Shown: positions 46,318 to 56,979, counted from the first letter of the stretch. The stretch: DNA of 64,000 nt from Ursus arctos (GCF_023065955.2 NW_026622886.1:15820001-15884000); one strand, 5' to 3'. Translations and numbers: made by a program. Notes: a model not told the origin generated them from the sequence alone.

Positions 46318-46887
46318 CTACCATCCCTATCCTAACACTACTGAAAGAAACTTAGCAGATAACTAGAATTTAAGGACAAAAAGGAAGCTATTTTAAAAGG
46401 AACCAAAGAAACATAAAATGGACCACACACCTTAAATCAAAATAAATTTTAGCTGGATTAAACACTTAAATATAAAATAGAAAACCTCAAAAAATTCTAG
46501 AAGATACAAGTAAATATTTTTGTAACCGTAGGATGAAGGAAACGTTTATAAACATGACACCAAAGCAAAAGTACAAAAAAAAAAAAAAAATAAGAGATGT
46601 GCACTTAACTACATAAAAACTCAAAAACCTTCAATATAGTTGAAAACAATATAAATAAAATTTGACAAAAAAGAAAAATATTAATTTACAGCACATATGA
46701 TAGATGAGGGCTTAATATTTTTTTATAGAAAATTCTAATAAAATAAGAGAAACACCTTAACAAAAAAATAGGTAAAAGCAATGAATGAGACTAAATGCAC
46801 AGAATAAAAGGTACAAATGGCCAAAAACCTCAGCAGTAATCTAAATGAAACAACAAAGATTCAGCGTTTTTTAATATCAGATTTCTA

Positions 46888-47085
46888 GGGACGCCAGGGT
46901 GGCTCAGTTGGTAAGCATCTGCCTTCGGCTCAGGTCATGAACCCTGGGTCCTGGGGTCGAGCCCCACATCAGCTCCCTGCTCAGTAGGGAGCCTGCTTCT
47001 CCCTCTGCCTGCCATTCCCCCTGCTTGTGTGCTCTCTCTCTCTCCCTCTCCCTGACAAATAAATAAAATCTTAAAAAAAAAAAAA
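46888..47085 (+). mobile_element. Carnivore SINE
   Basis: Head GGGACGCCAGGGTGGCTCAG, body to AAATAAATAAAATC. Target duplication ATCAGATTTCTA exact on both sides. Confidence 0.95.
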
Positions 47086-47132
47086 ATCAGATTTCTAAAG
47101 ACTAAAAGCAGCAATAAGAATATTAGCTGGAG

Positions 47133-47335
47133 GGGCGCCTGGGTGGCACAGCGGTTAAGCGTCTGCCTTCGGCTCAGGGCGTGATCCCGGCGTTATGGGA
47201 TCGAGCCCCACATCAAGCTCCTCCGCTAGGAGCCTGCTTCTTCCTCTCCCACTCCCCCTGCTTGTGTTCCCTCTCTCGCTGGCTGTCTCTATCTCTGTCG
47301 AATAAATAAATAAAATCTTTAAAAAAAAAAAAAAA
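47133..47335 (+). mobile_element. Young carnivore SINE (bear-type subfamily)
   Basis: Head GGGGCGCCTGGGTGGCACAG, GGCGTTATGGGATCGAGCCC. Target duplication AGAATATTAGCTGGA exact on both sides. Confidence 0.97.
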
Positions 47336-47441
47336 AGAATATTAGCTGGAGTCAGAGGAAATGAACACTCTCACATACTGTGGATAGTGATGTAACTCAA
47401 AGCACCCTTCTGGAGGACAGTCTGGTAATCTGTATTAAAAT

Positions 47442-47620
47442 TCTAACTGTACATACCATTTGACCCAGAAATTACACTTATAAAAATGTGTCCTAAGAAA
47501 ATAATCAGACAAGTGTGCTTAAGCAATCTAACTGTACATACCATTTGACCCAGAAATTACACTTATAAAAATGTGTCCTAAGAAAATAATCAGACAAGTG
47601 TGCTTAAGCAATCTAACTGT
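47442..47620. repeat. Perfect 85-bp tandem duplication
   Basis: Unit TCTAACTGTACATACC ... CTTAAGCAA at 47442-47526 is repeated without mismatch at 47527-47611, followed by nine bases of a third start (47612-47620). It lies within an old L1 fragment. Confidence 0.95.
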
Positions 47621-47793
47621 CCATACGCCAACTGATCAATATACAATGAAATAGTACGCAGCTTCAAAAACCTTTCCACTCTACGTAAATTCAGGTAAAA
47701 AGACGACCATGAAATACAGTTAAGTGTGAAACAAAAGAGATATAAGACTATTTCTATTATGATCCTATTTTGGGTTTAAAGAACAAGTATGTG

Positions 47794-48000
47794 GGGGCGC
47801 CTGGGTGACTCAGTCGGTTAAGTCTCTGACTCTTGATTTCGGCTGAGGTCATGATCTCGGGCTTGTAGGATCAAGTGCATCAAGCTCTGCACTGGGCTTA
47901 GAGCCTACTTGGGATCTTCACTCTCCCTCTGAGCCTCCCCCTGCTTGCAAATGTACTCTCTCTCTCTCAAAAAATTAAGATTAAAATTAAAAAAAAAAAA
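47794..48000 (+). mobile_element. Carnivore SINE (older)
   Basis: Head GGGGCGCCTGGGTGACTCAG, CTCTTGATTTCGGCTG box. Target duplication AAGAACAAGTATGTG / AAGAACAGGTATGTG. Confidence 0.93.
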
Positions 48001-48224
48001 AAGAACAGGTATGTGTACCTGAGCAGCAAAACACTCTGGAAAACTACACACAAAAGCATTAGCAATAACAGTCATTTTCACTTTCCTTTTAGTTTTTTTC
48101 CCAAATTTTTCCAATGAAAAAGCCTTTAAAAATTAGAAATTATCTTTAAAAATCAGGGAAAAAAGGCTAAAAAGGTAAGAATAAACTGAATCCTGTCACA
48201 CTATCATACATACCAAGTTTTAAA

Positions 48225-48555
48225 AAGATGTACTGACCCAGTAATCCCACTTCAAAAAATTTTCAAAGGAAATAACATAGGTGCAAAGACAAACAACATT
48301 GTTCATTACAGCGTCATAAAGGCAAAAAACTGAAAACCTAAATGTGCAACAATTACAGTTTAAGTAAATTTGGCACAGATATTTATTGGAATACTTTCAT
48401 TCCAAAGTGTACATTATTAAACGTAAACTATATTTTGCTAGGTGAAAAAAACGGGGTACAAGAATACACCATTTTTTTTAAACGAGAGAGAACATACCTA
48501 AGTATAGATAAATTACTCAAAATACAAATGGTTTTCCAAAATGTTAACATTTTGA
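48225..48555 (+). mobile_element. Old L1 3' fragment
   Basis: tactgacccagtaatcccac ttc ... ttgttcattacagcgtcata ... gtgcaacaattacagtttaa is a decayed L1 ORF2 end. Confidence 0.72.
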
Positions 48556-49317
48556 ATAGTTGGTAGTCATGATTTCAAATGTAATCTATGTGGTGATGAT
48601 TCCCAAATTTTACTTTTAGTCCATAATTTCCCCCCAGAATTCCAGATTCATATACCCAACTATATACTCATTATTTCCAGTCAGAAGTCTTAATACATAT
48701 GAGACAATATTTTCAAAACAATTTCCTAACCTTCCCTTTAGGCCCTGAAAAATACCCGGTCTGCCCACAGACATCCCAACCTCAGTTCAGGGCAACTCCA
48801 TTCTTTCTGTTGTGCAAGCTTGGAGTCATCTTACAATGCACACCAAATCCATCACAAATCATGATGATTCTGTATCATCACTTTCTCCTTCCGTGCTGAG
48901 CACTTACTACTCCCAACACAGGGTAAATTTACCTCCCTCCCCACAGAATGTAAGCTCAATGACAGCACGGACTTTGTGCCTACGGTATATCTTCACAACG
49001 AAGACTAGTGCCGTAGCTAACAGGCACCCAATAAACACTTGCTGAATGAAGGAATATAACTTCCCATTCTCCATTTCCTCTCAAAGCCTAAAAACACAAA
49101 TCCATACTGCCCAAAAAGGAAAGCTACTGGTAAGAAAAGAGCGAATTTTTAGGTGGTTCATTTACTACAGTTACTAAGGTACCTTTTTAAATCACCATAG
49201 GTAAAAAGTATAACAAAAACAAAAATACTTACATAGGCTATAATCCTATTTTTACTAATAAAAGAAAATTCTAAACATAGGATGAAATAAAAGTGAGATA
49301 AAAATAATAATTTTTAG
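48556..49317. other. APAF1 intron, nothing recognised
   Basis: Apparently unique intronic sequence; 48930-49050 has a weak MIR/L2-like taagctcaatgacagcacgg pattern. Confidence 0.4.
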
Positions 49318-49505
49318 GGCACCTGGGTGGCTAAGTGTCTGCCTTTACCTCGGGTCATGATCCTGGGGTCCTGAGTTGGAGTCCCACTTAGGGCTCCCTG
49401 CTCTGCAGGGAGTCTGCGTCTCCCTCTGCCCCTCCCCCACTCGTTTTCGTGCGCGCGCTCTCTTTCTCTCTCTCTCTCAAATAAATAAATAAATAAGAGT
49501 TAAAA
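49318..49505 (+). mobile_element. Carnivore SINE with internal deletion
   Basis: Head GGGCACCTGGGTGGCTAAGT lacks about 15 bases of the usual box spacing; CT body with GTGCGCGCGC; tail AAATAAATAAATAAATAAG. Target duplication AATAATAATTTTTA on both sides. Confidence 0.93.
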
Positions 49506-49537
49506 ACCAATAATAATTTTTAAATGGGTCACCTTAC

Positions 49538-49669
49538 TTTGTGCATATTGGCACTAGCCATGTGGTAGGCCAGAAAATTGTACCAATACATGCAGTCCTC
49601 CTGATCTGGTGAAAGAGTATGTGGCTGGTAATGTTTCTGGAACTGAGTGATTATCTTCTTATGCAGATC
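49538..49669 (-). CDS. APAF1: APAF1 exon 10: winged-helix to helical-domain linker
   Basis: Residues about 455 to 498, starting DLHKKIITQFQKHYQPHTLS and ending CMYWYNFLAYHMASANMHK. It is part of the helical region between NB-ARC and the WD40 propellers. Human QRYHQPH reads QKHYQPH here. Acceptor tttcag|GATC, donor CACAAA|gtaagg, 132 bp, phase 0 at both ends. Confidence 0.95.
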
Positions 49670-50131
49670 CTGAAACCCAAATGAAACATTTTAGAGGACA
49701 GAAACAATTTCATAACCTAAGCATCACAGTAACTACAGCTTACAAAGCTTTTTAAAAGTGTGCAGAGAATCTACCCACAAAATACTTATTAATTACAAAA
49801 GGAAAAAATCAGTAGCTTCACAGTGGAGAAACTAGCAGGTACCACTTTAACCAAGTGATCAACATTAACATCACTGACAACAAGACATATCGACACCCTG
49901 ATATGATGCACTAAGAAGGACGCAACACGACTTCTGTAGTACTCTTGCCAAAAATATATAACCTTACTCTAGTCATGAGAAACCATCAGACAAACCCAAA
50001 CTAAGGGACATTATACAAAATAACTGGCTAGTATTCTTTAAAAGTGACAATGAAAGATAAAGAAAGCAAAGAATTTTCAGAGACTTGAGGAAATTAAGGA
50101 AACATGACAATTATACGCAATATGGGATCTT
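49670..50131. other. APAF1 intron, nothing recognised
   Basis: Intron sequence between exon 10 and the SINE at 50132. Confidence 0.5.
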
Positions 50132-50334
50132 TTTTTTTTTTTTTTTAAAGATTTTATGTGTTTATCTGACAGAGAGACAGCCAGCGAGAGAGGGAACACA
50201 AGCAGGGGTAGTGGGAGAGAAAGAAGCAGGCTTCCAGCAGAGTAGGGAGCCCGATGCAGGGCTCGATCCCAGGACTCTGGGATCACATCCTGAGCCGAAG
50301 GCAGACACTTAACAACTGAGCCACCCAGGCGCCC
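50132..50334 (-). mobile_element. Carnivore SINE between exons 9 and 10
   Basis: Minus orientation, poly(T)AAAGATTTTATGTGTT to CTGAGCCACCCAGGCGCCCC. Target duplication CAATATGGGATCTT exact. Confidence 0.95.
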
Positions 50335-50603
50335 CACAATATGGGATCTTGATCTGAACCACAAAAAGGGCATTAGAAGGAAAGCTAGCAAAATCTAAAT
50401 ACAATCTGTGAGTTATTAACAGTAGTCTAGCATTGTCAATTTTCTGTTTGATAACTGTATTATAATTATGTAAGATGTTAACATTAGGGGAAGCTAGATG
50501 AAGGTACATGAATAAAACTCTCTCTGCTGTTTTGCAACTTTTCTATAAGCCTAAAATTATTTCAAAATAAAAAAAATTTAAAAACGTACAAAGATGCAAG
50601 TAC

Positions 50604-50771
50604 CTGAAGCTGGTTGCGATTCTTCTCTATAAGGAAATCTACTTGAAGATCATGTAAATAATAAGAAAATGATTTTCCATTCCGATCACAGAATAAGAGA
50701 GACTTATTAACAAACTCCTGCAGTATGTCTTCAACTTCTTCAGTTTCCATGTCCCAGAGAATACACAACAC
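50604..50771 (-). CDS. APAF1: APAF1 exon 9: winged helix with LHD motif
   Basis: Residues about 399 to 454: VLCILWDMETEEVEDILQEF, then VNKSLLFCDRNGKSF and the YLHDLQVDF motif. The histidine (human H438) contacts the ADP beta-phosphate and locks the inactive form; S422 in VNKSLL is also conserved. Differences from human as recalled include SFRYYLHD to SFSYYLHD and FLTEKNCSQ to FLIEKNRNQ. Acceptor ctag|GTGT, donor CTTCAG|gtactt, 168 bp, phase 0 at both ends. Confidence 0.96.
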
Positions 50772-51166
50772 CTAGAAATCATTTTAAGCATTGAATATAC
50801 CACAAAACTACAATTACCAGGACTGCAGATAAGGTGTTAACACACATGCACACACAAATCGTATCTTAAAGCCCTGAATAACAGTACCTCCACTTCATAT
50901 GAAGAAGCTCAACTATTCGTCAAGATAGAAAATAGAAGTCAGATGCTTCTCCAGCCTCACTAGAACTGAGAATAGGAAATAATCTGAGTTCAACATCAAG
51001 CTCATGATGGAGACCTAAGAGCTGTGGGATGTTTACACCCCCTCACCCCACCTCAGTGACACAGGTCTTAACCTTCTGATATCCTCTGTAACAACATCCT
51101 TGGTACTGTATCAAAAGTTACATGCCATAAATATCCAAGGACAAGGATTGTTGGTCCTTCTATTAC

Positions 51167-51405
51167 CTTTGTAGGCACCTTAACATCCTTCTGAAGGATG
51201 GAAAGATCTGTGTAATAATCTTTGATGTCCTCTCTGAGCATTTCAACACTTATAGACATGGCTTCATCCAGAGCCTCATAATCATAAGAAGAAGATTTCC
51301 TTATTCTCTTAAACTGCTTATTCTGAAGTTGCCTGAGGTAGTAATCCCAACGGTTGGGAAAATCACGTAAAAGTGCACCAATTAAAGACACTACAAGAGG
51401 AGAAC
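51167..51405 (-). CDS. APAF1: APAF1 exon 8: ARC1 domain with GSP motif
   Basis: Residues about 319 to 398. It starts with the GxP motif G-SPLVVSLIGALLRDFPNRW, whose proline (human P321) packs against the adenine base in NB-ARC proteins, and continues through the helical domain to KDVKVPTK. Human WEYYLKQLQ reads WDYYLRQLQ here; the rest is almost unchanged. Acceptor tttag|GTTC, donor ACAAAG|gtaata, 239 bp. This is the largest exon in the window. Confidence 0.96.
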
Positions 51406-51429
51406 CTAAAAACAGAACAAAACAACAAA

Positions 51430-51990
51430 GTCACTGCATTAATATTGTCTCATTTCAAAATTACCACTGAGTCACTCTATTCTTAAACAATCTCTGCATG
51501 TTATCCAAAGCCTTAAAATATTTATAACTCTTGGATTCACTTTAGATATTTATTCTAATAAAGCCATTAGAAATAAGAAAAATTCCTCTAAGGATATTCA
51601 TAACAGCATTATTTAAAATAGTGAAAAATCTTAAACAATAACAGAGAAATGACTGAATAAATTGAAGTTGCCACAATATTATGCCATCAGTAATTTTTTT
51701 CAAAAGATACTTAATGACATGAGAAATGTTCAAGATTTGCTATATGAAAAGGCAAGATTCAAATTATGTATTCCACTGTAATCTCAATATTTTTTTCAAA
51801 GTTTTATATGTCTTAAAAGACTGAAAGAAATGCTCTCATGACACTAATAATTATCAAATTATGGGTAAATTCTTTTTTTTTAATCATTTCACACATTTTT
51901 TCAAATGTCTCAAAATGGAAATGCATCACCTTTATAACGAATACAAAGTGTTCTTTTCTAACATATTTCTTAAGTCAGTTAACTCAATTG
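51430..51990 (+). mobile_element. Old L1 fragment (51545-51800) in intron
   Basis: gatattcataacagcattat ttaaaatag ... aaacaataacagagaaatga resembles a decayed L1 ORF2 end. The flanks are unclassified. Confidence 0.5.
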
Positions 51991-52183
51991 GAGTGCCCGG
52001 GTGGCTAGTCAGTTAAGCATACGACTCCTGGTTTCTGCTGAGGTCATGATCTCAGGGTTGAGATCATGCCCCAGGCGTGGCTCCCCACTAAGTAGGGAGT
52101 TGGCTTCCCCTCTCCCTCTCCCTTTGCCCCTACCCCTTGTGTTCATGTGTGCAGCTCTCTCTCTCTCAAATAAATCTTTTTTT
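51990..52183 (+). mobile_element. Carnivore SINE (older)
   Basis: Head GGAGTGCCCGGGTGGCTAGT, CTCCTGGTTTCTGCTG box. Target duplication GTCAGTTAACTCAA (left) and GTCAATTAACTCAA (right); the right copy is split by a second SINE. Confidence 0.92.
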
Positions 52184-52198
52184 TAAAAAAGTCAATTA

Positions 52199-52417
52199 GG
52201 GGCGCCTGGGTGGCTCAGTCGTTAAGCGTCTGCCTTTGGCTCAGGGCATGATCCCGGAGTTCTGGGATCGAGCCCCGCATCAGGCTCCTCCGCTGGGAGC
52301 CTGCTTCTTCCTCTCCCACTCCCCCTGCTTGTGTTCCCTCTCTCGCTGGCTGTCTCTCTCTGTCAAATAAATTTTTTTAAAAATAATAAAAAATAAATAA
52401 AAAAAATAAAAATAAAA
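52199..52417 (+). mobile_element. Young carnivore SINE inserted in a SINE target duplication
   Basis: Head GGGGCGCCTGGGTGGCTCAG, tail AAATAAATTTTTTTAAAAAT with AAATAAAA repeats. Its target duplication AAAAAGTCAATTA lies within the 3' duplication of the SINE at 51990. Confidence 0.94.
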
Positions 52418-52504
52418 AAGTCAATTAACTCAAAACCAAGTATCTATTTGATGGCAAAAGAAACAAGGTCTACTGAAGTATTAACAACAGTGGAAGAAGT
52501 AATG

Positions 52505-52812
52505 TTAAGAGCTGACAGATGTGACTTTTTAAATTTCTGTATGTCAAATAAATACTATAAATGAAATTAAAAAGCAGACAAAAAACTAGGGGAAAGTATT
52601 TGCAAAAATATGGCAAAGAGCTAATAGCTTCAATAGTTAGAATGTCTAAAAATCAATTAAAAATACTTCTATCACAAAGAAAAATTGAGTCAAGGATAAT
52701 TTCTTGAAATGCAAATATTCAACAAACCAGTAAAAAGTTTAACTTCACTAATAAAAAATGCAAATTAAGAGGACAACACCAGTTTTTACCTATCAAATTA
52801 GAATACTATTTT
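52505..52812 (+). mobile_element. Old L1 ORF2 fragment
   Basis: ggggaaagtatttgcaaaaa tatggcaaagagctaatagc ... aagaggacaacaccagtttt matches the degraded L1 ORF2 C-terminal region. Confidence 0.75.
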
Positions 52813-53119
52813 TATAAGATCCCAACCAAAAAATGTATAACTCTCTCTGATTCTCACTATATTTTTTATTCTTTGGCAGAAGTCATGTCTTCATCTAACC
52901 CTTCCCACTAACATATTATGGGCGTTCATTAAATATTATTTTAATGAATAAATGAATACCAAAATATTATTATCTACTTAGGGTGTCAGAGAAGAACCTA
53001 AAATACTAAATATTCTAGTAAAGTTTCTGGATGTTCATGTGCTAAATATTCAATAGCTTAATTCACAAAAGGGCAAAATTAATCTCTCTATAACTCCTTC
53101 ATACACAAAACAACCATAC

Positions 53120-53251
53120 CTTTACATTCTTTTATAATACTGTGAGCTTGCTCTGGCAAATCTGCTTTCTTCATACTAACAAAAAGGGATAAAATTTCAA
53201 GTCCTTTTTCTTTTCCTAAGCCACTCTCCACAGAGACTACGTATTTAGGAC
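53120..53251 (-). CDS. APAF1: APAF1 exon 7: NB-ARC, end of ATPase fold and start of ARC
   Basis: Residues about 275 to 319: PKYVVSVESGLGKEKGLEIL, then SLFVSMKKADLPEQAHSIIK and ECKG. This links the ATPase fold to the first ARC helical subdomain. Acceptor ttgcag|GTCC, donor GTAAAG|gtatgg, 132 bp, phases 1 and 1. It is separated from exon 6 by only 101 bp, the shortest intron in the window. Confidence 0.95.
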
Positions 53252-53352
53252 CTGCAACAAAATCACAAGATATAATAAATAATTTGGTTTAAATATATTT
53301 AAATCTAATTGAATTAAAACATAAAGGAAGTAAAAAGTAAATTAGTCCTTAC

Positions 53353-53465
53353 CCATTACTGAATCTGTAACGCTCTTGTCTCTGGTTGTAAGAAGAATTT
53401 GACACTGATTGTCAAAAGCTTTTAATACCCAAGGATCCCAAATATCATCCAAGATCAACAGAGAC
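53353..53465 (-). CDS. APAF1: APAF1 exon 6: Walker B and sensor 1
   Basis: Residues about 237 to 275. It contains the Walker B core LLILDDIW (aspartates equivalent to human D243 and D244, which coordinate Mg-nucleotide) and the sensor-1 motif LLTTRDK (arginine equivalent to R265). Compared with human as recalled, DDVWDSW reads DDIWDPW and AFDSQ reads AFDNQ. The catalytic acidic residues are intact. Acceptor ctag|GTCT, donor ATGG|gtaagg, 113 bp. Confidence 0.96.
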
Positions 53466-54414
53466 CTAGTTAAAAAAAAAACAAAAAAAAAAAAACTATT
53501 GAATCAGTAATGACATTTATTATTTTAAGCCTCTTTTAAAAAAGGATAATGCCACCTTAAAAAAGGATAATGTCTTAAAATTTACAAAATAAAGATGCCT
53601 ATTTCATGGCTCTTCCTCTTTTCTTTGCTATATTCCTTTCACAATATACTGAATCAAATAAGGACAAAAAATTAGAGACTATCCTCTCTTCCCACCCCAA
53701 AACAATGAATGCATTTTAAAGTTAGGGAACCTATAAAAAGTGAACTGTGTGTACCTTGTAGGTGTTAAAAATTGGTTGCCGAGTGCCTTAAAAGAAGTAT
53801 CCAGGTAATGAGATTTTTCTAATTCAGTCTTAAAGCACCAAAACTAAATGAGAACTGGGCTCAGGTTAGCATTAGAATCAATCATATAACAATAATGATA
53901 GTTGACCATTTTTTACCTACAAAACTAGCAATTTCATATGTTCCAACCTGATAAAATGCACTAGCAAGAATACTACCCTTCATTTGGTACACTAGCGGGG
54001 TTTTTTCCCCATCCATAAATCAGTTTGTTTATTTCTAATGACAAAGAACCTCTGTGCGAATTCTTGATTGGTTTCTCCAAAAACTTTTTTGAGCTCAGCA
54101 GAACAGATGGAGAAAAAATACAACTAAAAGCTGATAGCATAATTATACACTAGCATTTTTATTCTAATGGCACACTACGTCTGTGCACTACAAAAAAAGA
54201 TTCTGGGTACACATACAGCCTGGAAAATTGCAAAAGTATAAACCAAAATGCTGAGAGACAGACAAAAAGAATGACTTTATAAGCCATGGTCTGATACATC
54301 TGATAGCACTTACAGTATTTTTCTAAATAGAAATCACTTTCATTTTCGCACAGTAGGGAAGCAGGACTAGGGAAAAGTTACTGCACAAGAAAAGTGGTAA
54401 TATTTAGTGGTCTT
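53466..54414. other. APAF1 intron, nothing recognised
   Basis: Intronic sequence between exons 5 and 6, no named repeat or gene. Confidence 0.45.
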
Positions 54415-54613
54415 GAGGCCCCTGGGGGGTTGAGTTGGTTAAGCACCTGACTCTTGATTTCAGCTCATGTCATGATCTCAGGGTCGTGAGATGGACCACC
54501 GCGTCGGGCTCCATGCTGGGTGTGGAGCCTGCTTGAGATGCTTTCTCTCTCTCTCCCTCTGCTCCTTCCTCATCCCTATCTAACAAAGCAAAGCAAAGCA
54601 AAACAAAACAAAA
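54415..54613 (+). mobile_element. Carnivore SINE (older)
   Basis: Head GAGGCCCCTGGGGGGTTGAG, CTCTTGATTTCAGCTC box, AAAGCAAAGC/AAAACAAAAC tail. Target duplication TAGTGGTCT on both sides. Confidence 0.92.
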
Positions 54614-54619
54614 CATAGT

Positions 54620-55684
54620 GGTCTCGATCCCATTTCCTCAGGAAAATCAATACCAGTGGCTACCAAGAGGAGGGAACAATAACAGAGGGATCTGGAAGAG
54701 AAAGAAACCAGAAAGGAGCTTGTCCTCTGTAGAATCACCTAAGAGGCTTTTCCCAAATTACTACTCTCACCCAATATTCTGATATTAATCCCCTTACCAA
54801 TTTAAGAATCACAGCCATATTCAGCCACTGCTACATATGAAAGTGTACTGCATCATCAGCTGCACTGAGGCATTAAAAAAAAGTTTAGAGCCATTACCTA
54901 ATTGTCACCCAATTTACTGCTGAACTCCCAGGGAAGGCTTAATTCATCCTTGTACTTGCAGCACTTGACCCAGAACCTGGCACAACACTCAATGTTGGTT
55001 AAATGAACCAACGAAAGAATGGCTGTTAGATCAGGGAGATCAAACTGTTGACTGAATCCCAGCTGATTAACTACTGATTAGTTACTAAGCTACTGTCTGC
55101 CTTCTGGCTAATGAAAACTGTGAAACAGTTGATAACAGTGTCTGGCACATAATTATAATGATATTTATCGAATGAATTAAAATAAATCAAACTCTTCAAG
55201 TTCACAGAAGTAGAAGAATTACATATATATATGTAAAAAAAAATATATATATATATATACACACACACATATACACACCCCAAAACTAAGACAACACAAG
55301 AGAAGGGTCCCATTAAATAAATAATCCTTTTACCAGGTGCCTACCTTTATTCAGTCTCTTGTTCAATGTCATCCATTAGAAATAACAGATTCAAAGTAAG
55401 AAGCTTGCATTTTCTAGCAAAGACCCCTCACAAACTCACTTAAGAAATACTTCTTGAGTACCTCGGTGGTATATAAGAGGCAACATAGTAGGTAGGATGC
55501 AAAGAAAAGTAGCAATTCCAGGCCAACGGCAGCCATTTTTTAATATAAGACAAAGAACAGCAGAAAAGCAATGCTTCATTCCTAGATCTCTACTGAACAG
55601 CAAGAAAAGATATGACATTCTCAAAATGTCAGTAGTTAAATCTCATTGGGACTTCATGCACCAACTAAATTTGACTATCTGTAC
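54620..55684. other. APAF1 intron with TA microsatellite
   Basis: Mostly unclassified. A TATATA/CACACA tract lies at 55222-55278. Confidence 0.55.
55222..55278. repeat. TA/CA microsatellite
   Basis: ATATATATAT blocks around an A run, followed by ACACACACAC. Low complexity. Confidence 0.9.
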
Positions 55685-55868
55685 CTTGGGTGTTTGCGCA
55701 GCATCAGAATGCGAAGACGGTCTTTAGCCTCTTCGATATTGAGTGGAAGCCTCTGAGAGAAACTCTCATCCTGATCCAACCGTGTGCAAAGATTCTGCAA
55801 TTTCATCAGAAGTCCAGATTTGTCTTGTTTCCCAACTGAAACCCAGTGCACACCCCCTGGGAAACAAC
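55685..55868 (-). CDS. APAF1: APAF1 exon 5: NB-ARC after the P-loop
   Basis: Encodes residues about 176 to 237 (human numbering), starting with the split glycine codon of GCFPGGVHWVSVGKQDKSG and ending in RILMLRKHPR. This is the stretch of the alpha/beta ATPase fold between Walker A and Walker B. Every residue I translated agrees with the human protein as I recall it. The acceptor is ctag|GTTG and the donor CCAAG|gtac. Length is 184 bp (2 + 180 + 2). The Walker A exon is not seen in the 8.1 kb to its right, so that intron extends past the window. Confidence 0.96.
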
Positions 55869-56430
55869 CTAGTGAAGAAAATAATAATAAACGTAAGGCC
55901 TTTGAACAACAGTCCTCCTTTGAAAGATTTTAGTGACAAGTAGCAGATTTGTTCCAATTTTCAATCTCACCTTATCTTCAATTTCTCTTGATTCAGGGTA
56001 TAAATTTTGCTTGTAGAGTATTGTTGAGCTTTATAACCTGAATCTAAGAAAAGCTGAAGATGTGAAGAAACTGAAGTTTGAAGTAAATCTGCTGTTTATC
56101 AGTAAAATCTTACCAAACAATTTACAGTCTCAGTCCTATGTCATCAGTGATCACTGTACAACACAGTTTCTTAACCTTAGTACTCTTGACATTTTGGGCC
56201 AGATAATTCTTCATTGTAAGGAACTTTCCTATGTATCGCAGGATGTTTAACAGTCTTCCTGGCTTCTACCCACCAGATGCTAGTAGCATTCCTCCACCCT
56301 GGTTATGACAACCAAAGATATTTCCAAACATTGTCAAATGTCCCTTTCAGGGCAAAATCACCTCTGACTGAGAACCACTAATATCTGGGAACACGTAACT
56401 CATTCATTATAGTGCTCATATAGAAACGTA
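55869..56430. other. Upstream APAF1 intron, nothing recognised
   Basis: Intronic; the part at 56160-56400 (cttaaccttagtactcttga ... ctgagaaccac) resembles an old, unnamed interspersed repeat. Confidence 0.4.
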
Positions 56431-56439
56431 AAGTAGGAA

Positions 56440-56725
56440 GTTAGGTTCAAGTCTGGCTCTACTGCTTACTGGCTATGCAATCCTTAGCAAATAACCTCAC
56501 TTTCATCTGTTATACTGGAATAAGATGGTTTACCTTACCTATTTCAGAGTTACTGTGAGAAATTAACGATAAATCATACTGAATTTGCTATGTCAACTGT
56601 AAGGGGTTATAACAGACAGGATTATTAATGATATGGATGTAAGAGCACCTTGCAAATATTAAGCTCTGAACTTGTTGGCACCATATAAGAATGGACATTA
56701 TTATTACTGTTACTATCAACTGTTA
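56440..56725 (+). mobile_element. MIR element
   Basis: gttcaagtctggctctactg cttactggctatgcaatcct ... gttactgtgagaaattaacg matches MIR core and 3' half. Confidence 0.75.
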
Positions 56726-56979
56726 TCATCATTATTATTGTTAATTAAGCCATAGTATATCATTAAATACCTATTTTTACTTACATAGGTATAAGGAACC
56801 AAAAATCTTAAGCCTTTATAGACTATACTTAATCAGTTCCCCCACATAAACACAAAAAAATGCTAGAGGGGTCCCTGTGTGTAAATATGGTGAGCAGTAG
56901 CATTAGAACATACCAGTATCATTAACCATTAAGATTTATATTATGTGATTGTAAATAGTATAAGAAAAAGCAAAAAATA

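Larger units (their letters stand above)
46390..47790 (+). mobile_element. Old L1 ORF2 region interrupted by two SINEs
   Basis: Degraded L1 sequence (accttaaatcaaaataaatt, gtgcacttaactacataaaa, gtacataccatttgacccag, atacaatgaaatagtacgca) continuing across the SINEs at 46888 and 47133 and through an 85-bp tandem duplication. No open frame. Confidence 0.75.
3604..55868 (-). other. APAF1: APAF1 gene body, internal exons (about 5 to 24)
   Basis: Twenty exons on the minus strand, each bounded by AG acceptor and GT donor, join in frame into about 935 codons that match APAF1, the cytosolic apoptosome scaffold. APAF1 binds cytochrome c through its WD40 propellers, exchanges nucleotide in its NB-ARC ATPase, oligomerises into a heptameric wheel and recruits caspase-9 through its CARD. 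The window holds NB-ARC from just after the Walker A loop, the winged-helix and helical linker, and WD40 blades up to about human residue 1110 of about 1248. CARD and Walker A exons must lie beyond 64000, and the last propeller exons and stop codon left of base 1. Introns range from 101 bp (53252-53352) to about 8.4 kb (25973-34334). No frameshift or stop is seen in any exon, so the gene looks functional. Exon numbers assume the 27-exon human model. Promoter and UTRs are not in the window. Confidence 0.97.

Noticed and set aside
47442..47620. Possible CRISPR-like direct repeats
   Set aside because: Only two adjacent identical 85-bp units without spacers, in a mammalian L1 fragment.
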